The position numbers and the translations under genes are program-made. Positions 17,899-24,953 of a stretch of 64,000 nucleotides of DNA are shown here, one piece after another. The notes under the pieces were generated by a model, which was not told the DNA's origin, made no database searches, and was given only the letters and a program-made list of their open reading frames with translations. How positions within the stretch are numbered: the first letter of the stretch is position 1; each line of letters begins with the position of its first letter. The stretch is from UBA6168 sp039819485 (lineage in GTDB: Bacteria > Bacteroidota > Bacteroidia > Chitinophagales > Saprospiraceae), in assembly GCA_039819485.1 (NCBI GenBank), contig JBCBRY010000013.1, positions 1 to 64,000 of the forward strand. Direction: 5' to 3'.

Positions 17899-18891
17899 TC
17901 ATCCCAAACTAAAAATCCGCAAAAATTCTGGGCTGTCATCCAAATCAGAAAGCAACAATTTATCAAAAGTGGCAGTATTTCCCGTTACTGAATATTGAAT
18001 GATTTTTTTGCCGTCCCGGTCACCCAAGAGAAACTTGATAGCGTTGTTTGTTTCATAAAAACACATGCCGGAAGGGCTGGTAATTGCTCCCGTTTTATTA
18101 GCTATAAATACATTGACCGGTGCGTTGTCTTTTGACAAATCGATACTCAGGATATTATTGCCATTTTTATTTCCAACGTATAAAATATTTTTATGTGCCA
18201 GGACATGCACAGGTTCATCCAATGCTGGAAAATTAGAAACATCTACTATGTTTTTTATATACGCCCCGGTTGTTCCGTCATATAGGGCTACGGAATTATT
18301 GTTTTCATCAGCGACCAATAAATTCCCGTCTGTGTCAAAGGTTATTCCCCGAACCATGTTCAGCGCTCCCGACCCTGAATAAAAAGAACTGGATGGAACA
18401 AAGGTGCCTACCGGACAATCTGAACAGTTGGTGCTGTAAGCGGAAGCAACGGGCATTGGGGCGCCGGGGTCTCCCGCGGTAGCGCCTGGCCCATAGACTG
18501 CAACCACCGTGTTAGAATCCTGGCAACTTGCCAGTAAATTGTCATTTTGATCAAAGGCCATTTGGAAGGGATGGACGAAAGCGGGGTTGGATTGTTCATC
18601 ATATCCGGTAAACACTTCATCAAAATCAAACTGTCCCTCCCCGTTGGGCTCACCTTTAAACCTTAATATTTGACTGTATTTTTTGTATGCATTGACTACG
18701 TAAAGATTTCCGTCGGGCCCAAAAATAAAATCACGTAACTCCTGCAGGTCAACATGGTCAGGCAGGGAACTTTTGTTTAACGCCTTAGAAGGAGTCGCCT
18801 CTTCACCTTCCAATGTGAAAACATGAATATTGTTCCAGTATTTTGATTTGCTTCCTCCATGAAAAGAAACATATAAAAGTGGAGTTGCCAT
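17899..18891 (-). CDS. NHL/SMP-30-like beta-propeller protein without signal peptide
   Basis: The 330-residue protein is built of beta-propeller blades with repeated D-x-x-G-N-L-x-V units: FGPDGNLYVVNA near residue 52, FDQNDNLLASC near 112, FDTDGNLLVADENNNSVALY near 185 and HKNILYVGNKNGNNILSID near 230. The N-terminus (MATPLLYVSFHGGSKSKYW) is already a blade strand and shows no signal peptide, which is unusual because such propellers are mostly exported. It lies about 260 bp downstream of a CotH-like gene, on the same strand, that also lacks an export signal. The ligand is unknown. Confidence 0.75.
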   Translation of the reverse strand: MATPLLYVSFHGGSKSKYWNNIHVFTLEGEEATPSKALNKSSLPDHVDLQELRDFIFGPDGNLYVVNAYKKYSQILRFKGEPNGEGQFDFDEVFTGYDEQSNPAFVHPFQMAFDQNDNLLASCQDSNTVVAVYGPGATAGDPGAPMPVASAYSTNCSDCPVGTFVPSSSFYSGSGALNMVRGITFDTDGNLLVADENNNSVALYDGTTGAYIKNIVDVSNFPALDEPVHVLAHKNILYVGNKNGNNILSIDLSKDNAPVNVFIANKTGAITSPSGMCFYETNNAIKFLLGDRDGKKIIQYSVTGNTATFDKLLLSDLDDSPEFLRIFSLG

Positions 18892-19025
18892 CTTGATTAA
18901 AATTATTTGAAATCAAAAACCAAAAAATTGAAACCTTGCCTACGACTAATGTTCGAATGTCCGATCTTCAATTTTTCAGTTTCAATAAAAGTCTATTATT
19001 TAAAAAGGAACGGAAAGAAAAAAAG

Positions 19026-19099
19026 GAAGTTGTTTGGAAATTGCTGCCTGGCTGAAAATCCAAATACTTTCGGCCCGGCAGGAATTTCCAAACAACTTC
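19026..19099. repeat. Long inverted repeat downstream of the CotH-like gene
   Basis: The arm GAAGTTGTTTGGAAATT... at 19026-19052 pairs with ...AATTTCCAAACAACTTC at 19073-19099, with two mismatches over 27 bp. Confidence 0.75.
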
Positions 19100-19101
19100 A
19101 A

Positions 19102-19124
19102 GGAGCAATTATTTTAATTGCTCC
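19102..19124 (-). terminator. Probable terminator of the CotH-like gene
   Basis: GGAGCAATTA at 19102-19111 and TAATTGCTCC at 19115-19124 are perfect 10-bp arms with a 3-nt loop, 28 bp past the stop codon of the CotH-like gene. No long U-run is present, so activity is uncertain. Confidence 0.5.
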
Positions 19125-19152
19125 TCGTGATAAATTTAATGTTTCCGTTAAA

Positions 19153-20604
19153 TCAGCTGGCCGGTGGTGTAAAACCAGAAGTTGTATTTAGCAAGGTTTG
19201 CAGGTTCTGGTCGATCCAGGCCAGGCGGCCAATGGGTTCTTTTGTGTTCGGGTCAATCGTAGAAGATACAGGTGCCTTTTTTGTCTCGTCATTTGCAAAA
19301 TAATAACCGCCGCCCAAGTAGGCCAATAAATTGTTTTTGGCATCCAGGTACGGGGTTGCCCATGGCTGGTGGGGGTTTGGACCACTGGTCTGGTTCCGGC
19401 TCAACATGTTTGCACTATCGAGGTAAGTATACTGATCGTTGATAAATTTTTCCATTGACGAGTAGCTCAGGACTCCGCCATCGGCAGTATAAAACTTAGC
19501 CCACAAATCCCAGATAATGGCACAATAATCCGTATTTTTCATCAGGACACTGATCCAGTATCCGCTCAGGTTTTTTTGGTACAACCAATTGGTCGTGTCT
19601 ACAAACCAGTCGCTCGTCCCCCTGAGGGTAGCGTTGCCGAACGATTTGTTTTTGTCCCACAGCGGGCCGCCATACACCTTTTTGGCGATCTGATAAAAAT
19701 AATAGCTTTTGGTATAGCCGTCTCCATCCTTACAGATTTCATTCAAAATCCAGTAAAGCGCGAAAGTGGTATAATCAGTGGTTTTGGCTATATCCGCCCA
19801 GGTATAGGTAGACCCTTCAAATTGGCCTGCCCAGCCCGAATACCAGTTTTTCGCCGTGGTTTCCTCTGCCGGTGTGAAATGTTTTTTCTTCGGATCATAC
19901 ACTTCCGTAGTGTTTCCCGCACCAGTATTCTGAGAGGGAAGTGGCAAGTATTTGTCGCTGCCAGGATTGATCTGTATGACAAAACCAACATCAGTGCTTG
20001 GGGAGTGGCGGTCAAAATTCGGTATATCGATCCTGGAACCCTGCTCCCTGATTTTTTCCATCAAAATATAAATCCCATGATAATAAGTACCCAGGATGGA
20101 ACTGACATCATCCAGGGTGGCGATGGGTGTTTGATAATCGCACAAATACATTTCAAAATATTTATTGCGGGGTGCCCAGGCCCACTGGCTTGCGTAAGCG
20201 CTGCCACCGGGTGTTGTGTAGGCAGTAGTACCAATGCTGTTTTGCAGATGAAAAGCCAGCGGGTTGCGGATAAATGATTCGTCCACTTGTCCGGCATCAT
20301 TGAAAACCCAATGCTCTTTGCCGTGGGGCATCCCCAGGAAATTGCCAGCTGGATCGCTGTCGAGACTGACGGCGTACTGTTTTTTGTGAACTGTTGAACC
20401 GGCCGTACTTTCTCCCCTGACATGCATAGAAGCACTGACCTGGTCCAAATCACTGACTGCGGTAAGGGTACCACCATTGACGTTGGAGTAGTAATAATAA
20501 TTTACCTTGACATCAACCGAACCAATGCCTCCTGCACCGGGATCTTCAGTAGGGATTACAATAATAATCGGGTTTGTTAAACTAATTGAAGTCGTGTCAC
20601 TCAT
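19153..20604 (-). CDS. CotH-like (atypical kinase) protein without signal peptide
   Basis: CotH proteins are distant protein-kinase relatives first known from Bacillus spore coats, where CotH phosphorylates coat proteins with ATP. This 483-residue protein shows the family's landmarks: SMHVRGESTAGS near residue 56, DESFIRNPLAFHL near 108, GTYYHGIYILMEKIREQGS near 168 with the conserved Glu-Lys, and GPLWDKNKSFGN near 310. In the last one the usual W-D-x-D pattern has Asn for the second Asp, which may weaken catalysis. The protein starts MSDTTSISLTNPIIIVIPT, with no signal peptide, whereas most bacterial CotH proteins outside Firmicutes are exported. A propeller gene follows on the same strand. 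Confidence 0.78.
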   Translation of the reverse strand: MSDTTSISLTNPIIIVIPTEDPGAGGIGSVDVKVNYYYYSNVNGGTLTAVSDLDQVSASMHVRGESTAGSTVHKKQYAVSLDSDPAGNFLGMPHGKEHWVFNDAGQVDESFIRNPLAFHLQNSIGTTAYTTPGGSAYASQWAWAPRNKYFEMYLCDYQTPIATLDDVSSILGTYYHGIYILMEKIREQGSRIDIPNFDRHSPSTDVGFVIQINPGSDKYLPLPSQNTGAGNTTEVYDPKKKHFTPAEETTAKNWYSGWAGQFEGSTYTWADIAKTTDYTTFALYWILNEICKDGDGYTKSYYFYQIAKKVYGGPLWDKNKSFGNATLRGTSDWFVDTTNWLYQKNLSGYWISVLMKNTDYCAIIWDLWAKFYTADGGVLSYSSMEKFINDQYTYLDSANMLSRNQTSGPNPHQPWATPYLDAKNNLLAYLGGGYYFANDETKKAPVSSTIDPNTKEPIGRLAWIDQNLQTLLNTTSGFTPPAS

Positions 20605-20948
20605 TGAAAATGATTTTAATTTAAAGAATAATTGATGGGTTTTATAAAAAACAAAAGCCCGTTTGGAACCTGAGTTTCAAATAAGCTCTATATTTTTAAT
20701 TTATTTAGATACCAGAGGTGTTTAGAAATAAAGGACCCTAATTTCCTCCATTAAGCACCTTTGATTGGTGGAAAAAGAATTGGTTTGGAAATGGCAACCA
20801 TGCATCAATTGCAACTTCGGAGGGCAAGATACTTCTTTGGTGAATACATATTAATATTTTTTATATAATTTTTCCCGAACAGGCCGTTAAATGACAAGTA
20901 AACCATCTTTGTGCAACTCTGTGCTTTCTCAGTTTAAACAGCTATTTT

Positions 20949-21378
20949 TATTCATTGATGATACTGACCTTCACCTTGATTGTAAAAACTTGGATCAAAT
21001 ATATTGCTCAACGCCTTTGATCTCGTCCAGGCGGAACTTCATGATTTTGGCCTGCTCACTTGCCTGTAAAAGACCATTTCACCCTTGACATCGACAATAT
21101 CATATTGAAGATAGCTGCCAATATCCTTGGACTCAAGCAGGGTAAAGTCGTTGCTCAGGAAATGAAAAATCCATTAGCCCCAGATTGCTCAATGGCATGG
21201 AACCGGCCATTGTCCGCCAAATACAAATCAGCAATTGGAATATCAAAACCAGGAAACTCCTGAACGGTATCACCATTTATCCGATAAATGATTCCGTTGG
21301 CCGAACAGTAGAAGACATTATTAAAAACACGGTTAAAAAGGGATGAAAAACCCTCAACGATCACCTCGCCATCAGTCT
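20949..21378 (-). pseudogene. Decayed beta-propeller-like gene with several frameshifts
   Basis: Three reading frames join into one plausible protein tail. The first runs through VFYCSANGIIYRINGDTVQE and ADNGRFHAIEQSGANGFF and stops at 21155. The sense then continues one frame over (SNDFTLLESKDIGSYLQYDI, ending before 21040) and moves again to SEQAKIMKFRLDEIKGVEQY. A final frame change is needed to reach a stop near 20949. At least two or three indels are therefore present. The 5' part is missing and the remnant begins exactly where a palindromic repeat starts (21378). Upstream, 20605-20948 holds nothing recognisable. Confidence 0.65.
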
Positions 21379-21465
21379 CGGTTTTTATTTTTCACGCAGA
21401 GGATGCTAAGAAAAGATTAAAAAAAAATTCTGCACATTTTGCGACCTCCGCGTGAAATACTACAA
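21378..21465. repeat. CGCAGAG-type palindromic repeat downstream of the GxxExxY gene
   Basis: The unit starts CTCGGTTTTTATTTTTCACG, identical to the unit on the other side of the GxxExxY gene at 21840, and ends TTTTGCGACCTCCGCGTGAA. The two units bracket the GxxExxY gene. Confidence 0.8.
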
Positions 21466-21837
21466 TTTATTTACAATTCGTTTAAATCCATTTTTAATCA
21501 ATGCTACATTAAAATTTATTAGAAGCGCTAACTTTTTTTTGGATAATTTCAAGTAATTGATCGTTACTTTATAGTGCAACCGATTCAGTTCCTCCACTGA
21601 TTTTAATTCGATTATAACCTTATCATTAATTAAAAGATCAAGCCGGAAACCCACCTCCATTTTTACATTCTCATAAATGACTGGCAATGGTTTTTGCTGT
21701 TCTACTTTTAACCCTCTTTTTTTCAATTCATAAGCCAATACTTCTTCGTAAACACTTTCCAATAAACCCGGTCCTAACGCCCGGTGAACTTTTATAGAAG
21801 CATCTAAAATAATTGCGGAAATTTCGTTCTCGTGCAT
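21460..21837 (-). CDS. GxxExxY protein (PD-(D/E)XK nuclease-like, PDDEXK_3)
   Basis: The 125-residue protein contains the motif GPGLLESVYEEVLAYEL near residue 22 that names the family. It also has a PD-(D/E)XK-like core: E61 in MEVGFRLDLLIN with Asp67, then VIIELKSVEELN near residue 74 giving the E-x-K pair. This predicts a small metal-dependent nuclease fold, but no activity has been shown in the window. The gene is tightly bracketed by palindromic repeats: one overlaps its 3' end (21378-21465) and a run of about 107-bp repeats begins 3 bp upstream of its start. A decayed gene lies just beyond. Mobility of gene plus repeats is a reasonable inference. Confidence 0.85.
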   Translation of the reverse strand: MHENEISAIILDASIKVHRALGPGLLESVYEEVLAYELKKRGLKVEQQKPLPVIYENVKMEVGFRLDLLINDKVIIELKSVEELNRLHYKVTINYLKLSKKKLALLINFNVALIKNGFKRIVNKL

Positions 21838-21839
21838 AT

Positions 21840-22255
21840 TCTCGGTTTTTATTTTTCACGCAAAGGGCGCTGAGTTCACAGAGGTTTTTTTAAACCTTTT
21901 CTCTGCGCACTTTGCGGCCTCCGCGCGAAATACTTTTTTAGCGTTCTTTGAAAACTCTTTTTTCGCGCAGAGGGCGCTGAGGGCGCAGAGGTTTTTTTAA
22001 CCTTTCCTCTGCGCACTTTGCGGCCTCCGTGCGAAATACTTTTTTAGCGTTCTTTGAAAACTCTTTTTTTCACGCAGAGGGCGCTGAGTGCGCAGAGGTT
22101 TTTTTAAACCTTTTCTCTGCGTGCTTTGCGGCCTCCGCGCGAAATACTTTTTAGCGTTCTTTGAAAACTCTTTTTTTCGCGCAGAGGGCGCTTAGTTCGC
22201 AGAGTTTTTTTAAACCTTTTCTCTGCGTACTTTGCGACCTCCGCGTGAAATATTA
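21840..22255. repeat. About four tandem 107-bp palindromic repeats
   Basis: Units share CACGCAGAGGGCGCTGAG, a poly-T loop region, TTTTCTCTGCGCACTTTGCG, GCCTCCGCGCGAAATACTTT and GCGTTCTTTGAAAACTC. The last segment recurs at 21941, 22047 and 22154, which gives periods of 106 and 107 bp. Each unit can fold into a long hairpin because CGCAGAGG pairs with CCTCTGCG, and CACGC/GCGTG-type ends pair across the unit. The array fills the space between the GxxExxY gene and hypF. Confidence 0.9.
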
Positions 22256-22282
22256 TTCCCCTCCAGCGTGCCTCGAAAACTT

Positions 22283-24574
22283 TTAGTTAAACAGTTGCGC
22301 TTGGAGTTGTTTTATTTGGTAGCACACCAATTGTCCAAAGGAAATATTTTCGTCATTTGGAGATAATTCCTTATGAAAATAAAGGTCAAAATCTTTCTTT
22401 AAAAAACATAATATTAAATCGACCAATAAACCATTTTGAAATACGCCACCACTAAATGCTATTTTTCTTATCTCCAGATTATTTGCGGTCATCCTAATTA
22501 AATCAATTAAAGAGTAGTGAAACTTAGCGGCAATAAATTCTTTAGTTTTTCCATTGCTCAAATCCATAACAATTTGAGTCATTAAAGCCTGGGTTGAAAC
22601 CTGTTTAGAATTTTTATCAAAATAACCCTGGGTAAATTTCAAACCATTTTTTCTAAAATAAGTCATGGCTAAAACTTCCAGCCGCATCGCAGCTTCGCCT
22701 TCATAGGTTTGTTTGTCCATAATACCAAGCAACGAAGCTACGGCATCAAAAATACGTCCGACGCTAGAAGTTTTCAAAGGATTTTCTTTTCCCAATATTT
22801 TCCTGTAAACCTGCCATTCCGTCTTGCTGAATTTTTCTTCTAAATAATTCGCAGCCTCCTTCACATCTGAGCAGGCAGACAATGCTGAAATGCGCGGTTC
22901 TTTTGGCATTTTGTCACCCAAAATAAAATTAAAATATTCGAAATAACAGCAGCGAGAAAAATCATATTTTTCGTATTTAAAAAATTCACCACCCCAGATT
23001 TGACCATCATCACCCAACCCCGTTCCGTCCCAGATCACTCCCAATACTGGCTCCTCCGTGTGGATTAAATTATGTTCTCCCAGCACTGCCCCAAAATGAG
23101 CTACGTGATGTTGAACAAATTCAACGGGGGCTTTTAACTTGTGGGATAATTCATTGCCAAAAATGGTCGATGGATATTCGGGGTGCTTGTCGCATAAAAT
23201 AACTTCAGGCCGGGTATTGAATAGTTTTAAAAAATGATCAATGGTCTGCTCATAGTTTTGTTGGGTATCAAAACTTTCCAAATCGCCCAGGTATTGACTG
23301 ATGAAACTGTTTTTTTTGTACAAAAAACCAAATGTACTTTTTAGCATCGCCCCCATTGCCAAAATACGGAGCGACGGCCATTCTAATTTTGCATTAATAT
23401 AAGTGGGAGCCAATCCTCTCGACCGCCGAATGACAATTTTTTGTTTTTTTAAAAAGGAATATTTAATAACACTGTCATCTTGCGGGACAATGATGTCCCG
23501 ATTATTGGTTAATATAAAATCAGCAATTGAAAATAATTCGTTCAGGGCTTTTTCATCTTGAAAAACTATCGGGGCGTTGCTTACATTTCCGCTCGTTGCG
23601 ATAATTGGCTTGCCGAATTTTTTCAACAATAAATCATAAAGTGGGGTGTAGGGCAACATGACACCAACCTGATTTAAACCCGGCGCGATCGCATTTGAAA
23701 ATACTTTCTCATTTTTCACCTCCAACAGAACAATCGGAGAAACAGAACTTTTCATTTCCTGCACAACTTCGGGTTCAACCTGAACGTCCTTCAGTGACGC
23801 AACTTCAGGAATCATCAATGCGAAAGGTTTGGACGGTCGGTATTTTCTTTTTCGCAATTCCAAAATAGCGGCATCATTACTTGCATCGCAGGTCAACAGG
23901 TACCCGCCAATTCCTTTGACCGCGATAATTTTTCCGGCCTCCCAAAGGTGGGCGACCCGATCGATTATTTCTTCCATAGTTGCTGAGATTGCTTTTTTCC
24001 CGGAATCAAACAACGTCAGTTCAATCCCACAATCCAAACAGGAATTGGTCTGGGAATAATAGCGGCGATCAAGTGGGTTTTCATACTCTGCCGAACAGGT
24101 CGGGCACATTTGGAAAACATCCATTTTTGTATTTACCCGATCGTAAGGCAAGCGGTGAATAATGGAATATCGGGGACCACAGTTCGTGCAGGTGATAAAA
24201 GGATATGCATACCGCCGGTCTTTCGCCTGATGCAACTCTTCCCGACAGTCCTCACACAACGCAAAATCGGGAGTAAGCAATAAATTCGGTTCTCCCTCAT
24301 CCTTGCTGTGAACAATTTGAAAATCATCAAAAGATTGTTCCTTGAACTTATAAAGCTGAATAGAAGTGATCCTACTCAACCGCGGTGCCTGCTGCGTGAT
24401 TTTATTTTTAAAAACCAAAGCTTTCTCTTCCTCCGCATTGAAAACAATATGGACGCCGTCCACGGTATTATTGACCCAACCTTTCAGTTCCAGTGATTGC
24501 GCCAAAACGAAAACAAAAGGGCGAAAACCAACGCCCTGCACCTGCCCCTCAATATGGATATGCCAGGTATTCAT
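22283..24574 (-). CDS. hypF: Carbamoyltransferase HypF ([NiFe]-hydrogenase maturation)
   Basis: HypF uses carbamoyl phosphate and ATP to carbamoylate the C-terminal cysteine of HypE, the first step in making the cyanide ligands of [NiFe] hydrogenase. All four domains are present in 763 residues: acylphosphatase-like 1-90 (GQVQGVGFRPFVFVLAQ), a zinc region of about 105-185 with two C-x2-C...C-x2-C sets (CEDC/CTNC and CPTC/CLDC), a YrdC-like domain at about 200-385 (KGIGGYLLTCDASN), and a Kae1/TobZ-like C-terminal half with HHVAHFGAVLGEH and FSGGVFQNGLL. No hydrogenase or other hyp gene is nearby, so it is an orphan here. Its stop lies next to the 107-bp repeat array. Confidence 0.93.
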   Translation of the reverse strand: MNTWHIHIEGQVQGVGFRPFVFVLAQSLELKGWVNNTVDGVHIVFNAEEEKALVFKNKITQQAPRLSRITSIQLYKFKEQSFDDFQIVHSKDEGEPNLLLTPDFALCEDCREELHQAKDRRYAYPFITCTNCGPRYSIIHRLPYDRVNTKMDVFQMCPTCSAEYENPLDRRYYSQTNSCLDCGIELTLFDSGKKAISATMEEIIDRVAHLWEAGKIIAVKGIGGYLLTCDASNDAAILELRKRKYRPSKPFALMIPEVASLKDVQVEPEVVQEMKSSVSPIVLLEVKNEKVFSNAIAPGLNQVGVMLPYTPLYDLLLKKFGKPIIATSGNVSNAPIVFQDEKALNELFSIADFILTNNRDIIVPQDDSVIKYSFLKKQKIVIRRSRGLAPTYINAKLEWPSLRILAMGAMLKSTFGFLYKKNSFISQYLGDLESFDTQQNYEQTIDHFLKLFNTRPEVILCDKHPEYPSTIFGNELSHKLKAPVEFVQHHVAHFGAVLGEHNLIHTEEPVLGVIWDGTGLGDDGQIWGGEFFKYEKYDFSRCCYFEYFNFILGDKMPKEPRISALSACSDVKEAANYLEEKFSKTEWQVYRKILGKENPLKTSSVGRIFDAVASLLGIMDKQTYEGEAAMRLEVLAMTYFRKNGLKFTQGYFDKNSKQVSTQALMTQIVMDLSNGKTKEFIAAKFHYSLIDLIRMTANNLEIRKIAFSGGVFQNGLLVDLILCFLKKDFDLYFHKELSPNDENISFGQLVCYQIKQLQAQLFN

Positions 24575-24642
24575 TAAATCATAGCCTCCTCCAAGACGTC
24601 CCTTTTTACTTTTTTCATTTTGAGTTGAATAAATTCTAAAAC

Positions 24643-24731
24643 CTCTGTTTAAGATCTGTGTAGCTTTTCTGATGCTGTTTTTTGTTACACAGAGTTTCGC
24701 AGAGAAAAAAACAGCGTTTAGGCAGAGAAAA
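24643..24731. repeat. ACACAGAG-type imperfect palindrome
   Basis: CTCTGTTTAAGATCTGTGTA at the left is partly complementary to GTTACACAGAGTTTCGCAGA and AAACAGCGTTTAGGCAGAG at the right. A better preserved relative is at 39620-39724. The rest of the 24575-24953 gap is AT-rich and shows no gene; it must hold the divergent promoters of hypF and the TonB receptor gene. Confidence 0.6.
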
Positions 24732-24953
24732 ATTGCGCATCAGCACTTTTGATCATCTGCTTGGTAAATGCATTTTAGGCAAATGAATTTATCGGAATGA
24801 AATTCCGGATAGCAAGTTATAGAGCGGAAATGAATTAGAAAAGGATTTCTACTTTTTGAAAGGTCAGGAGCAGCATTTAATTTTACCTTACCCTTTCGAA
24901 GCCATAACTTTCTATTTGATAATTTAGTTTTAAAGACCAAAAGCATTGACAGA

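Noticed and set aside
18940..18970. GTTCGAAT-like T-loop suggesting a tRNA
   Set aside because: No acceptor stem, D-arm or anticodon arm can be built around it.
19576..20277. Open frame of 233 codons on the plus strand
   Set aside because: It is antisense to the CotH-like gene, and the minus-strand product has family motifs while this one has none.
21840..22255. CRISPR array
   Set aside because: Units of about 107 bp follow each other without unique spacers, and no cas gene is near.
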